The translations under genes were made by a program, and so were the position numbers. A DNA stretch of 64,000 nucleotides from Aliihoeflea sp023389195 (lineage in GTDB: Bacteria; Pseudomonadota; Alphaproteobacteria; Rhizobiales; Rhizobiaceae): assembly GCA_023389195.1 (NCBI GenBank), contig JAEWET010000023.1:31098-95097 (forward strand), given 5' to 3'. This document shows, one piece after another, positions 1 through 8,096 of this stretch (within the stretch, counting starts at the first letter, position 1; each line of letters opens with the position of its first letter). The notes under the pieces were generated by a model. It was given only the letters and a program-made list of their open reading frames with translations, was not told the DNA's origin and did no database searches.

Positions 1-222
1 GGCATCGACGAGTTCAGCTTCGCTGCGGCCCTCAGTGAGGCGGAAGGGTGCCTTCAGCGTCGCGTGGAAGCCGTAGCGGCGCGCGGAGGCGGTGTGGAAG
101 GCGAGGTCGGCGTCGAGCGGCGCGGGCTCCGCGTCGGAAAACGCGCTGCGGCCGATCCAGCGTTCGGCCGTGCGCGTCAGCGGATCGGTCTCGCCGGGTG
201 TGAAGTAGATCGCGTAGCGCAT
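1..222 (-). CDS. DUF1045 phosphonate-metabolism protein (partial, 3' end outside window)
   Basis: Only the first ~74 codons are present; the gene runs off the left edge. It starts with MRYAIYFTPGETDPLT and contains YGFHATLKAPF, whose HAT is an H-x-T motif like the first of the two found in 2H phosphoesterases. DUF1045 proteins are commonly encoded beside C-P lyase genes. The position directly after the two phnE genes, on the same strand with a 67-base gap, supports a phosphonate role. A role on a cyclic phosphodiester intermediate is only inference. The second HxT motif would lie outside the window. Confidence 0.8.
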   Translation of the reverse strand, partial: MRYAIYFTPGETDPLTRTAERWIGRSAFSDAEPAPLDADLAFHTASARRYGFHATLKAPFRLTEGRSEAELVDA

Positions 223-289
223 CCATAAGCTCCGAAAGTAGATCGCCTAGACGATTCGCATGACGAGAATGCGAAGCGCCGCGGCATTT

Positions 290-1147
290 TCAGTGCGCTG
301 CTTCGTCGATGAAGCGCTCGCGGATCTTCCGCGACACCCAGTCGATGACGAAGATGCACACGAGCACGTTGAGCACGACGAACGCAACCTGGTCGAAGAG
401 GTTCGCACGAAAGCGCTCGATGATGATCATGCCGATGCCGCCCGCGCCAACGATGCCGAGCACGGTCGCGCTGCGGGTCGAGGATTCGAAGAAATAGAGC
501 GATTGCGAGATGAAGACCGGGAGCACCTGCGGCAGGTAGCCGTAGCGCACGACCTTGAGCGGCGAGGCGCCGGTAGCTCGCACGCCCTCCACTTGCTTGC
601 GGTCGATGTTCTCGATCGCCTCGGAATAGAGTTTCGACAAGGTGCCCATGTCGGAAACGAAGATGGCGAGGACGCCGGCGAGCGGACCGAGGCCGACGGC
701 GCGCACGAAGACGAGGCCCCAGACGAGTTGGTCGACACCGCGCAAGACATCGAGGAAGCGGCGCACGAGCTGCCGGAAGAAGGTTACCCGCATCGTGTTG
801 CGGGCGGCAAGGAAGCCGATGCCGAGGGCGGCGACCGAACCGAGCAGTGTGCCGAGGAACGCCATGGCCAGCGTCTGCGCGATGCCAGTGTAGATGTTGG
901 CGAACTGCCAGGTGGAGAAGTCCTTCCACACGAACAGCGCGCGGATGAGGCGCAGGGCTCGGTCGGACGCATAGGCGAGTTTCCAGACCTCGAAATACCA
1001 GAGCGAGCCGGCGACATAGGCGAGGATGGCGATCGCTATCGTCCAGCCGATCGCGCGACGGGCGGGCGAACCGAAGGCGCCGGGATGAGCCGCGCGGGCC
1101 TCGGCGACGAGACGCGCGTCGAAGGCGGACAGCGTGTGCGCGCTCAT
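290..1147 (-). CDS. phnE: Phosphonate ABC transporter permease PhnE (second copy)
   Basis: Inner-membrane permease of the PhnCDE phosphonate importer, 285 aa. Hydrophobic segments alternate with a conserved cytoplasmic loop that contains GATGASPLKVVRYG, the EAA-type contact for the ATPase. The C-terminal part carries GIVGAGGIGMIIIERF, typical of PhnE. Its ATG overlaps the stop of the preceding phnE by 4 bases, so the two are translationally coupled. Tandem phnE genes are common in rhizobial phn operons and probably form a heterodimeric channel; that pairing is inferred. Confidence 0.93.
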   Translation of the reverse strand: MSAHTLSAFDARLVAEARAAHPGAFGSPARRAIGWTIAIAILAYVAGSLWYFEVWKLAYASDRALRLIRALFVWKDFSTWQFANIYTGIAQTLAMAFLGTLLGSVAALGIGFLAARNTMRVTFFRQLVRRFLDVLRGVDQLVWGLVFVRAVGLGPLAGVLAIFVSDMGTLSKLYSEAIENIDRKQVEGVRATGASPLKVVRYGYLPQVLPVFISQSLYFFESSTRSATVLGIVGAGGIGMIIIERFRANLFDQVAFVVLNVLVCIFVIDWVSRKIRERFIDEAAH

Positions 1148-2037
1148 GCGAGATTCTCCCTGCCGATGAAGTGTGTGCGAAGGCGTTCCGAGACGAGATC
1201 GATCAGCGTCACGGTCATCACGACGAGCAGCAGCACGGCAACGACCCGGTCGTCGGAATAAAGGCTGATGACGCGGTTGAGTTCGGAGCCAATGCCGCCG
1301 GCGCCGACGAAGCCGACAATGGAGGAGGCGCGTACGTTGATCTCGAAGCGCAGCAATGCGTAGGAAATGAAATTCGGCAGGACCTGAGGCAGGACGCCGT
1401 AGCGCATTTCCTCGAACCAGTTGCCGCCGACGCCGCGAATGCCCTCGACCGGCCGCATCGAGGCGTTCTCGTTGACCTCGGAAAAGAGCTTGCCGAGCGC
1501 GCCTGCCGTGTGGATCGCGATGGCGATGACACCGGCGAGCGGGCCGACGCCAACGGCGAAGACCAGGATCAGCGCGATCAGGATTTCGGGAATGCCGCGG
1601 CAGAATTCGAGGAAGCGGCGGGCGACCCAGAAGACCGTGCGCGTCGGGGCGAGATTGCGGGCCGCGGGGAAGCTCAGGATCAGGGCCGCGGTCGCGCCGA
1701 TGATCGTCGCGGTCAATGCCATGAGGATCGTCTCGCCGATCAGGCGGACGTAAAGCCAGAAGTCCGAATACCAGTAGGTGATGGAGCCGGGCACTGCGCG
1801 CCCGTCATCGCCGCGCGGGAGGAAGAGCTTGTCGAGTTCGAGGTTCGGCATGATCGTACCGAAATAGTCGAAGATGCGCGGCAGGCCCGAGGCGAGGCGC
1901 TCGGGGTAGAAGCGCGAGATGTAGATGGAGGCTGCGAGCACGGCGAGGAAGCCGGCAATGAAGATGAGGTTCATCGTGCGGCGCTGGCGGATGAGGTCGG
2001 CGCGGTGGCGCTCGAAGGTGGCGACGGCGGAGGTCAT
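1144..2037 (-). CDS. phnE: Phosphonate ABC transporter permease PhnE (first copy)
   Basis: Inner-membrane permease, 297 aa, of the phosphonate ABC importer. After a charged N-terminus there is a first membrane segment (LIFIAGFLAVLAASIYISRF), then a long periplasmic stretch, then the permease core. The core has the coupling loop (GIRGVGGNWFEEMRYGVLPQ) and the PhnE signature GFVGAGGIGSELNRVI. It is separated from phnC by 231 bases that hold a palindromic repeat element, and overlaps the next phnE by 4 bases. The two phnE products differ clearly in sequence, so this is not a recent duplication. Confidence 0.93.
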   Translation of the reverse strand: MTSAVATFERHRADLIRQRRTMNLIFIAGFLAVLAASIYISRFYPERLASGLPRIFDYFGTIMPNLELDKLFLPRGDDGRAVPGSITYWYSDFWLYVRLIGETILMALTATIIGATAALILSFPAARNLAPTRTVFWVARRFLEFCRGIPEILIALILVFAVGVGPLAGVIAIAIHTAGALGKLFSEVNENASMRPVEGIRGVGGNWFEEMRYGVLPQVLPNFISYALLRFEINVRASSIVGFVGAGGIGSELNRVISLYSDDRVVAVLLLVVMTVTLIDLVSERLRTHFIGRENLA

Positions 2038-2074
2038 TGGGTGGGGTCCTTCGCGTGGAGAGGACAGTTCTCCG

Positions 2075-2230
2075 TCACACCCCCCTCTGCCCTGCCGGGC
2101 ATCTCCCCCTCAAGGGGGGAGATCACGCCCGCAATTGGCCGCGCCAATTCATTTGTATGTCGAGCGGGACGATGACGAGAATAATCTCCTCCCTTGAGGG
2201 GGAGATGGCCGGCAGGCCGGAGGGGCGTGC
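2075..2230. repeat. Palindromic intergenic element, divergent copy (phnC-phnE gap)
   Basis: Two inverted arms, about 2075-2127 and 2178-2230, each contain a C-rich run, CTGCC/GGCAG and ATCTCCCCCTCAAGGGGGGAGAT or its complement. Each arm also folds on itself. The pair flanks a unique ~50-base centre. The arms match the elements at 5032-5147 and 5996-6110, but the centre differs. It lies inside the phn operon, where it could form strong RNA hairpins. Confidence 0.85.
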
Positions 2231-2268
2231 CTCGCGAAGACGTCGGAAGATGGCTGATGGTCATCGCC

Positions 2269-3123
2269 TCACCCCGCCATCGCGCGGGCATTTGCCTGCG
2301 ACTTCTTCAAATCCGCTTCGGACAGGCGCGCCTTGGCCGGCTCGCCGCCGAGGGTGGTCGAGGTCATGCCTTCGTGGAAGGCTTCCTCGGCTTCGGCGCC
2401 GTAGATCTCGCGGGCCATGCGCTGGGTGAGCTGTCCGGGATTGCCGTCGAAGACGACCTTGCCTTCCGCCAGACCGATGATGCGGTCGCAGTAGTTGCGG
2501 GCGGTGTCGAGGGTGTGGAGGTTGCAGATGACGGTGATGCCGTCCTCGCGGTTGATGGTGCGCAGCGCGTCCATCACCACCTTGGCGTTGAGAGGGTCGA
2601 GCGAGGCGATGGGTTCGTCTGCCAGTACGATCTTCGGCTCCTGCACGAGCGCGCGGGCGATCGCCACGCGCTGCATCTGGCCGCCGGACAAAGTGTCGGC
2701 CTGCTGGAGCGCGGTATGCGCCATACCGAGGCGGTCGAGCGCGCGGATGGCGAAGGCGCGCTCGGCGGCCGTGAAGTGCTGGAGGAGGCTCGCCACGAGG
2801 CCATGGTGATAGAGACGCCCCGTCAGGACGTTGGTGATGACGTCGAGGCGGCCGACGAGGTTGAACTGCTGGAACACCATGGCGCAGGTCGCGCGCCATT
2901 GGAGAAGTTCGCGGCCCTTCAGCGCCGTGACCTCGCGGCCGTCGAACTCGATGCGGCCCTCGCTCGGCTCGGCGAGGCGGTTGACCATGCGCAGGAGCGT
3001 CGACTTGCCGGCGCCCGAGCGGCCGATGATGCCGACCATCTGCCCGTCGGGAATGGCGAGCGAGATGCCGTCGACCGCCTTGCGATCCTTGAAGGCTTTG
3101 GTGAGGCTGTCGATCTTCAGCAT
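2269..3123 (-). CDS. phnC: Phosphonate ABC transporter ATP-binding protein PhnC
   Basis: ATPase of the PhnCDE importer, 284 aa, on the cytoplasmic face. Visible motifs are the Walker A GRSGAGKST (about residue 35), the ABC signature LSGGQMQR, the Walker B IVLADEP and a Q-loop FQQFNLV. The open frame extends further upstream, but ATG at 3123 gives the family N-terminus MLKIDSLTKAFKD and is preceded by an AGGAG-type site. The gene follows phnD after 89 bases that contain two hairpins, and precedes the phnE pair after a repeat-filled gap. Confidence 0.94.
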   Translation of the reverse strand: MLKIDSLTKAFKDRKAVDGISLAIPDGQMVGIIGRSGAGKSTLLRMVNRLAEPSEGRIEFDGREVTALKGRELLQWRATCAMVFQQFNLVGRLDVITNVLTGRLYHHGLVASLLQHFTAAERAFAIRALDRLGMAHTALQQADTLSGGQMQRVAIARALVQEPKIVLADEPIASLDPLNAKVVMDALRTINREDGITVICNLHTLDTARNYCDRIIGLAEGKVVFDGNPGQLTQRMAREIYGAEAEEAFHEGMTSTTLGGEPAKARLSEADLKKSQANARAMAG

Positions 3124-3152
3124 GGGTTGCTCCTGCCGGCGCGGTGGGCGCG

Positions 3153-3198
3153 CTTTCGTTTCAAGCGAAAGAGGCCCGCACCTTGCGATGCGGACCTC
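3153..3198 (-). promoter_or_regulatory. Tandem hairpins in the phnD-phnC intercistronic gap
   Basis: Two adjacent inverted repeats lie between the phnD stop and the phnC start. One is CTTTCG/CGAAAG (3153-3158 with 3166-3171). The other is GAGGCCCGCA with TGCGGACCTC (3171-3180 with 3189-3198, one mismatch). No T-run follows on the minus strand, so they look more like mRNA-stabilising or processing hairpins than terminators. Such hairpins often raise binding-protein expression over the ABC components; that role here is inferred. Confidence 0.5.
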
Positions 3199-3212
3199 TG
3201 TGATCGGGAGGA

Positions 3213-4142
3213 TTAGCGGGAGCCTTCGAGCTCGCGCTGGCGCATGGCGACGACGCCTTCGAAGAAGGAATGGTCGACGCGCTTGAAGCCCTGGCCTTCG
3301 CCGTTGGAGACGTTGACGTAGCACTCGTAGTCGGTCTCGTGCAGCGTCTCCATCCAGTCGATGGCGATCTGCTTCGGCTCGTCGGCCATCGCCTTGCGCA
3401 CGACCCACGGGCCGTTCGGGATGAGGTTCGATTTCCAGATGATCCTGAGGTCAGCCATGTCGAGGAGGTCTTTGTCGACCATGGAGCGCAGCGCCCCGCG
3501 CGAGAAGCCGTCGGCTTCCTCGCCGACGCCCGACGTCCAGGTGACGCCGGCGTCGTACTGGCCGTTGAGGACGGCGACCACCGCCTGCTCGTGGCCGCCG
3601 CCGAAGCCGGTCGAGGAGAAGTAGCTGTCGATGTCGATCTCGGCCGCTTCCATCTCGGCCTTCGGCACGAGGTAGCCCGAGGTCGAGTTGGGGTCGGCGA
3701 AGGCGAGCGACCTGCCTTCCATCTGCTCGATGTTCTCGATGCCGGAATCCGACTTCGTGTACATCATGGCGTAGTAGCCGTCCGAGCCGTCGTTCTCGAG
3801 CGCGACGAAGACCGGCTCGACCGCCTCGGGGTCCTGCAGGTAGATGCCGGCATAGCCCGACGCGCCGAGCGAGGCGGCGTCGAGCTGACCCGAGACGAGG
3901 CCCTGCATGACGCCGGCATAGTCGGAGGCGGGGTAGAGCTCGACCGGCACGCCGAGCTTTTCTCCGAGCTGTTCGACCATGCACTCGTTCTTGCGCAGGC
4001 GGTCGGCTTCGTTCTCGCCGCCGAGCAGGCCGATGCGGAAGGCCGGCAGGTCGGACTTCCAGTCCTGAGCGAGAGCGGGGGTCGACAGGGCGGCAACGGC
4101 GATCGCCGCGGCGCAGGTGGTACGGGTCAAAAGAGCGAACAT
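3213..4142 (-). CDS. phnD: Phosphonate ABC transporter periplasmic substrate-binding protein PhnD
   Basis: Periplasmic binding protein, 309 aa, that delivers phosphonates to PhnCE. It begins with a Sec signal peptide ending ALSTPALAQD near residue 26. The mature part has PhnD features, including FRIGLLGGENEADRLR near the start, YPASDYAGVMQGLVSGQLD and the region FADPNSTSGYLVPKAE. It heads the transporter part of the operon, and the 147-base gap upstream carries a PHO-box-like direct repeat, which suggests its own phosphate-controlled promoter. Confidence 0.93.
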   Translation of the reverse strand: MFALLTRTTCAAAIAVAALSTPALAQDWKSDLPAFRIGLLGGENEADRLRKNECMVEQLGEKLGVPVELYPASDYAGVMQGLVSGQLDAASLGASGYAGIYLQDPEAVEPVFVALENDGSDGYYAMMYTKSDSGIENIEQMEGRSLAFADPNSTSGYLVPKAEMEAAEIDIDSYFSSTGFGGGHEQAVVAVLNGQYDAGVTWTSGVGEEADGFSRGALRSMVDKDLLDMADLRIIWKSNLIPNGPWVVRKAMADEPKQIAIDWMETLHETDYECYVNVSNGEGQGFKRVDHSFFEGVVAMRQRELEGSR

Positions 4143-4254
4143 GCCAAAGCTCCCAGGCTTGAGGTTCGAAGTGAATTCGGGACCGCGAGGACGGGACGTC
4201 CCGATCGGTCGAGGGGAGCTTTAGGCAGGCAAAGCAACAGCGCGATTACGCTTT

Positions 4255-4272
4255 TCTGACGGTTCGATGACG
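4255..4272 (-). promoter_or_regulatory. PHO-box-like site upstream of phnD
   Basis: On the minus strand the sequence reads ACGTCATCGAACCGTCAG: two 7-base half-sites in direct repeat, separated by 4 bases (11-base period), as in PhoB sites. It matches the CTGTCAT consensus at 10 of 14 half-site positions. It lies 113-130 bases upstream of the phnD start and resembles the stronger site ahead of phnG. Confidence 0.45.
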
Positions 4273-4289
4273 TTGCACAGGTGCGGTCG

Positions 4290-4994
4290 CTAGGCGGCCT
4301 GCCGCGGCGCGAATGCCGTCACGTCGATCAGCCGGTCGGCGACGGCATCGCGCACGTCCGTATCGTGGAAGATGCCGAGCATCGCGACGCCCTGCCGCTT
4401 CTTCTGCGCGATCATGTCGATGACCACGGCACGGTTGGCGGCGTCGAGCGAGGCGGTCGGTTCGTCGAGCAGGAGCACCGGATGGTCGGTGATGAAGCCG
4501 CGTGCGATGTTGACGCGCTGCTGCTCGCCGCCGGAAAAGGTGGCCGGCGGCAGGTGCCAGAGGCGGTCGGGCAGGTTGAGGCGGGCGAGGAGCGCGGCGG
4601 CCCTGTCGCGCGCTTCGTCGTTTGACACGCCGCGCGCGGTCAGCGGCTCGGCGACGACGTCGAGCGCGGCGACGCGCGGCACGACCCGCAGGAACTGGCT
4701 GACATAGCCGAGCGTGTCGCGCCGGACGGCGAGGATTTCACGCGGAGTGGCCGTGGCGAGGTCGATCGTGGCGCCCTGATGGGCGATGCGTATCGAGCCG
4801 GCGTCGACGGCATAGTTGCCGTAGAGCATCTTCAGGATCGAACTCTTGCCGACCCCCGATGGCCCGGCGAGGACGGCGCATTCGCCGGCCGCGAGGGTGA
4901 AGGAGACGTTTTCGACGACGGGCAGGCGGATGCCGCCGCGCAGGTGCATGGTGAAGGATTTGGCGAGGTTGGAGACGGCGAGGGGCGGGGTCAT
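4290..4994 (-). CDS. phnL: C-P lyase subunit PhnL (ABC-type ATPase)
   Basis: ABC-family ATPase, 234 aa, of the carbon-phosphorus lyase pathway. In E. coli PhnL belongs to PhnGHIJKLM functions and assists formation of the ribose 1-methylphosphonate triphosphate intermediate; it is not a transporter component. Visible motifs are Walker A GPSGVGKSS, signature FSGGEQQR and Walker B VLLLDEPT. It is separated from phnK by a 187-base gap containing a palindromic element. The 147 bases after it lead to phnD. Confidence 0.93.
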   Translation of the reverse strand: MTPPLAVSNLAKSFTMHLRGGIRLPVVENVSFTLAAGECAVLAGPSGVGKSSILKMLYGNYAVDAGSIRIAHQGATIDLATATPREILAVRRDTLGYVSQFLRVVPRVAALDVVAEPLTARGVSNDEARDRAAALLARLNLPDRLWHLPPATFSGGEQQRVNIARGFITDHPVLLLDEPTASLDAANRAVVIDMIAQKKRQGVAMLGIFHDTDVRDAVADRLIDVTAFAPRQAA

Positions 4995-5031
4995 TGGGTA
5001 GGCATCCTGATGTCCAGGGCGGCGCTAAAAG

Positions 5032-5147
5032 CACCCCCCTCTGGCCTGCCGGCCATCTCCCCCTCAGGGGGGGAGATCAGTCTCGTCATCGCCGTGCGTG
5101 ATCTCCCCCCTTGAGGGGGAGATGGCCGGCAGGCCAGAGGGGGGTGA
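5032..5147. repeat. Palindromic intergenic element (phnK-phnL gap)
   Basis: Inverted arms at about 5032-5080 and 5100-5147 share the C-rich run, CTCTGGCCTGCCGGCC and a self-complementary ATCTCCCCC...GGGGGAGAT core. The centre (CAGTCTCGTCATCGCCGTGCG) is almost the same as in the copy at 5996-6110. The two are therefore copies of one ~115-base element. It fills most of the space between phnK and phnL. Confidence 0.88.
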
Positions 5148-5181
5148 GGCGACAGCAGAGGGGAGTCGAGAAAATCCATCA

Positions 5182-5955
5182 TCACACCTGCAAAATGGAC
5201 GAGACGAGGAGCTGCGTGTAGGGCGCGCGGGGGTCGTCGAGAACGCGGTCGGTGAGGCCGTGCTCGATGACGCGGCCGTCCTTCATCACCATCATGCGGT
5301 GTGACAGGAGGCGCGCGACGGCGAGATCGTGGGTGACGACGATGGCGGCGAGGCCCATGTCGGCAACGAGGCCGCGCAGCAGGTCGAGGAGGCGCGCCTG
5401 GACCGAGACGTCGAGGCCGCCGGTCGGCTCGTCCATGAAGATCAGGCGCGGGCGCGTGACGAGGTTGCGCGCGATCTGGAGGCGCTGGCGCATGCCGCCG
5501 GAAAAGGCGCGGGGCTGGTCGTCGATGCGATCCTCGGCGATCTCGACGCGGCCGAGCCAGTCGACGGCGGAGGCGCGGATGTTGCCGTAGTGGCGGTCGC
5601 CGACGGCCATCAGGCGTTCGCCGACATTGGCGCCGGCAGAGACCGACATGCGCAGCCCGTCGGCCGGGTTCTGGTGGACGAAGCCCCAGTCCGTGCGCAT
5701 CAGGAAGCGCCGCTCGGCCTCGCTCATGGCGAACACGTCGCGCCAGGCGCCGTCGCGCATGCGGTAGGAGACGGTGCCAGTTGTTGGCGCGAGCCGGGTC
5801 GAGACGGCATTGAGCATCGTCGTCTTGCCGGAGCCGGATTCGCCGACGACCGCCAGAACCTCGCCTGGCCACAGATCGAACGAGACGTCGGAGCAGCCGA
5901 TGCGGGGGCCGTAGGATTTGGAGAGGTGGGCGACGCGGAGGAGAGGTTCATCCAT
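5182..5955 (-). CDS. phnK: C-P lyase subunit PhnK (ABC-type ATPase)
   Basis: ABC-family ATPase, 257 aa, known in E. coli to bind the PhnGHIJ core complex. Motifs visible are Walker A GESGSGKTT, signature FSGGMRQR, Walker B LIFMDEPT and the switch region IVVTHDLAVARLL. The length and the C-terminal RAPYTQLLVSSILQV resemble oligopeptide-transporter-type ATPases, as is usual for PhnK. Palindromic elements sit both upstream and downstream, so this gene is an island between repeats in the operon. Confidence 0.93.
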   Translation of the reverse strand: MDEPLLRVAHLSKSYGPRIGCSDVSFDLWPGEVLAVVGESGSGKTTMLNAVSTRLAPTTGTVSYRMRDGAWRDVFAMSEAERRFLMRTDWGFVHQNPADGLRMSVSAGANVGERLMAVGDRHYGNIRASAVDWLGRVEIAEDRIDDQPRAFSGGMRQRLQIARNLVTRPRLIFMDEPTGGLDVSVQARLLDLLRGLVADMGLAAIVVTHDLAVARLLSHRMMVMKDGRVIEHGLTDRVLDDPRAPYTQLLVSSILQV

Positions 5956-5995
5956 GGCGGGGTGCTCCCGAATAGGAGCCGAAGCGCTCTACGTT

Positions 5996-6110
5996 GCCCC
6001 CCTCTGTCCTGCCGGACATCTCCCCCGCAAGGGGGGAGATCAGTCTCGTCATTGCCGCGCGTGATCTCCCCCCTTGCGGGGGAGATGGGCGGCAGCCCAG
6101 AGGGGGGCGC
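5996..6110. repeat. Palindromic intergenic element (phnJ-phnK gap)
   Basis: This is the third copy of the C-rich inverted element, with arms at about 5996-6042 and 6063-6110 and a self-complementary ATCTCCCCC...GGGGGAGAT core. Paired changes in the two arms (GTCCTGCCGGAC; CCCGCAAGGGGGG) keep the pairing within each arm. That pattern suggests the folded structure matters. Confidence 0.88.
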
Positions 6111-6126
6111 GACGAAGTGAATCCGG

Positions 6127-7008
6127 TCATCGCAATGTCCCTTCCTGCTGGCCGCGATGGCCTTCGCCCTGCAGGCTCTCGCAATGATCCGTATCCGAGC
6201 AGACGAACATGTGTCCGCCGCGGTCGTCGAGAATGACCTCGTCGAGATAGACACCTTCCGCTCCGCAAAGCGCGCAGGGCTTGTCGAAGGTCTGGACCGC
6301 GAAGGGGTGGTCGTCGAAGTCGAGGCTTTCGACGCGCGTGAAGGGCGGCAGGGCGTAGATGCGCTTTTCGCGGCCGGCACCGAAGAGCTGGAGCGCGGGA
6401 GACATGTGCATCTTGGGATTGTCGAATTTTGGCGTCGGCGAGGGGTCCATCACGTAGCGGCCCTCGACCTTGACCGGGTAGGCGTAGGTAGTGGCAATGC
6501 GGCCATGGGTGGCGATGTCCTCGTAGAGCTTGACGTGCATCAGCCCGTATTCCTCGAGCGCGTGCATCAGCCGCGTCTCGGTCTCGCGCGGTTCGAGAAA
6601 GCGCAGAGGCTCGGGGATCGGCACCTGGTAGACGAGAGTCTGGCCGGCCTGGAGCGGCTGCTCGGGGATGCGATGGCGGGTCTGGATGATCGTCGCCTCA
6701 TCCGTGCGCGTCGTCACCGCGACATTGGCCACCTTCTGGAAGAAGGCGCGGATCGAGACGGCGTTGGTGGTGTCGTCGGCGCCCTGGTCGATGACCTTGA
6801 GCACGTCGTCCGGCCCGATGATCGCCGCCGTCACCTGCACGCCTCCGGTGCCCCAGCCATAGGGCATTGGCATCTCGCGGCTGGCGAACGGCACCTGATA
6901 GCCGGGGATGGCGATCGCCTTCAGGATCGCACGGCGGATCATGCGCTTGGTCTGCTCGTCCAGATAGGCGAAGTTGTAGCTCGGAAAAGAGCCCGTCGGC
7001 GCGTTCAT
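6127..7008 (-). CDS. phnJ: Alpha-D-ribose 1-methylphosphonate 5-phosphate C-P lyase PhnJ
   Basis: Radical SAM enzyme, 293 aa, that breaks the C-P bond. All four cysteines known from E. coli PhnJ are present with matching spacing: C245, C248 and C270 for the [4Fe-4S] cluster (CALCGAE...HMFVC) and C276 (DTDHC) as the proposed thiyl-radical residue. The glycine-rich segment GWGTGGVQVT is also present. Its start overlaps the phnI stop by 4 bases, so the two are probably translated together. The catalytic set looks complete and functional. Confidence 0.96.
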   Translation of the reverse strand: MNAPTGSFPSYNFAYLDEQTKRMIRRAILKAIAIPGYQVPFASREMPMPYGWGTGGVQVTAAIIGPDDVLKVIDQGADDTTNAVSIRAFFQKVANVAVTTRTDEATIIQTRHRIPEQPLQAGQTLVYQVPIPEPLRFLEPRETETRLMHALEEYGLMHVKLYEDIATHGRIATTYAYPVKVEGRYVMDPSPTPKFDNPKMHMSPALQLFGAGREKRIYALPPFTRVESLDFDDHPFAVQTFDKPCALCGAEGVYLDEVILDDRGGHMFVCSDTDHCESLQGEGHRGQQEGTLR

Positions 7009-8093
7009 TCGGCCGCCTCCTTGATGTCGGTCGCTTCCTTGTGTTCGGTGCGCATGCGGCGCACGAGGTCGAGTTCGGCCTGGAAGTCGACATAGTGCGG
7101 CAGCTTCAGATGCTCGACGAAGCCCGTCGCCTGGACGTTGTCGGAATGCGAGATGACGAACTCCTCGTCCTGCGCGGGGGCAACGATATCCTCGCCGAAT
7201 TCAGCCGCGCGCAGCGCCCGGTCGCACAGAGCCATCGCCATCGCCTTGCGCTCCGACTGGCCGAAGACGAGGCCGTAGCCGCGGGTGAACTGCGGCGGCG
7301 CCTTGGCCGAGCCCTTGAACTGGTTGACCATCTGGCACTCGGTCAGCCGGACGCGGCCGAGCGGCGCGGGGAAGGGGAGTTCGGGAACGTCGAGCTCGAT
7401 CTCGACCTCACCGATGCGGATTTCGCCGACGAAGGGGTGGGAACGGGCGTAGCCGCGCTGGGTCGAATAGGCGAGCGCGAGGAGGAAGCCTTCGTCGCCG
7501 CGCGAGAGCGCCTGAAGCCGGCCGTCGCGTGGCAGCGGAAACTCCATCGGCGTGCGGGTGATGTCGGTGACCTCGCCATTGCCGGCGCCGTCCGGCTCGA
7601 TCAGGCCGTCATGGCCGAGGAGGTCGGTGACCCGTGGGGAAGCTTCGCCTGCGGCTTCGCGGCGCTCGGGCGCGGGCGGTTCGCCGCCGTCGGCGAGTTC
7701 GGGTTCGAGCAGGCGGTGGGTGTAGTCGAAGGTTGGGCCGAGCACCTGGCCACCGGGAAGGTCCTTGAAGGTCGCGGAGATGCGGCGCTCGATCTGCATC
7801 GCCCCGGTATCGACGGGAAGCGAATAGCCGAAGCGCGGCAGTGTCGTCCGGTAGGCGCGCACGAGGAAGATCGCCTCGATCATGTCGCCGCGCGCCTGCA
7901 TCAGCGCCAGGCCGGCGAGGTCGCGGTCATAGAGCGCTCCCTCGGCCATGACGCGGTCGACGCCGAGCGCAAGCTGCTCGACGATCTGCGACGGATGCAG
8001 CACAGGGACGGCAGGATCGCCGCGGCGCCGGTCGGCGAGCAGGCGATGGGCGTTGCGGATGGCGGCCTCACCGCCCTTGACAGCAACATACAT
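7005..8093 (-). CDS. phnI: C-P lyase core subunit PhnI
   Basis: 362 aa subunit of the PhnGHIJ complex. With PhnG and PhnH, and helped by PhnL, it displaces adenine from ATP with the phosphonate to give ribose 1-phosphonate triphosphate. The N-terminus MYVAVKGGEAAIRNAH is characteristic of PhnI, and full family length is present. It follows phnH with a 3-base gap and overlaps phnJ by 4 bases, in the order G-H-I-J seen in known C-P lyase operons. Confidence 0.95.
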   Translation of the reverse strand: MYVAVKGGEAAIRNAHRLLADRRRGDPAVPVLHPSQIVEQLALGVDRVMAEGALYDRDLAGLALMQARGDMIEAIFLVRAYRTTLPRFGYSLPVDTGAMQIERRISATFKDLPGGQVLGPTFDYTHRLLEPELADGGEPPAPERREAAGEASPRVTDLLGHDGLIEPDGAGNGEVTDITRTPMEFPLPRDGRLQALSRGDEGFLLALAYSTQRGYARSHPFVGEIRIGEVEIELDVPELPFPAPLGRVRLTECQMVNQFKGSAKAPPQFTRGYGLVFGQSERKAMAMALCDRALRAAEFGEDIVAPAQDEEFVISHSDNVQATGFVEHLKLPHYVDFQAELDLVRRMRTEHKEATDIKEAAE

Positions 8094-8096
8094 GGC

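Noticed and set aside
5032..5147. C-rich inverted arms as a CRISPR or a terminator pair
   Set aside because: There are no spaced direct repeats, and the stems are not followed by T-runs. They match other copies in the same operon, so a repeated palindromic element explains them better.
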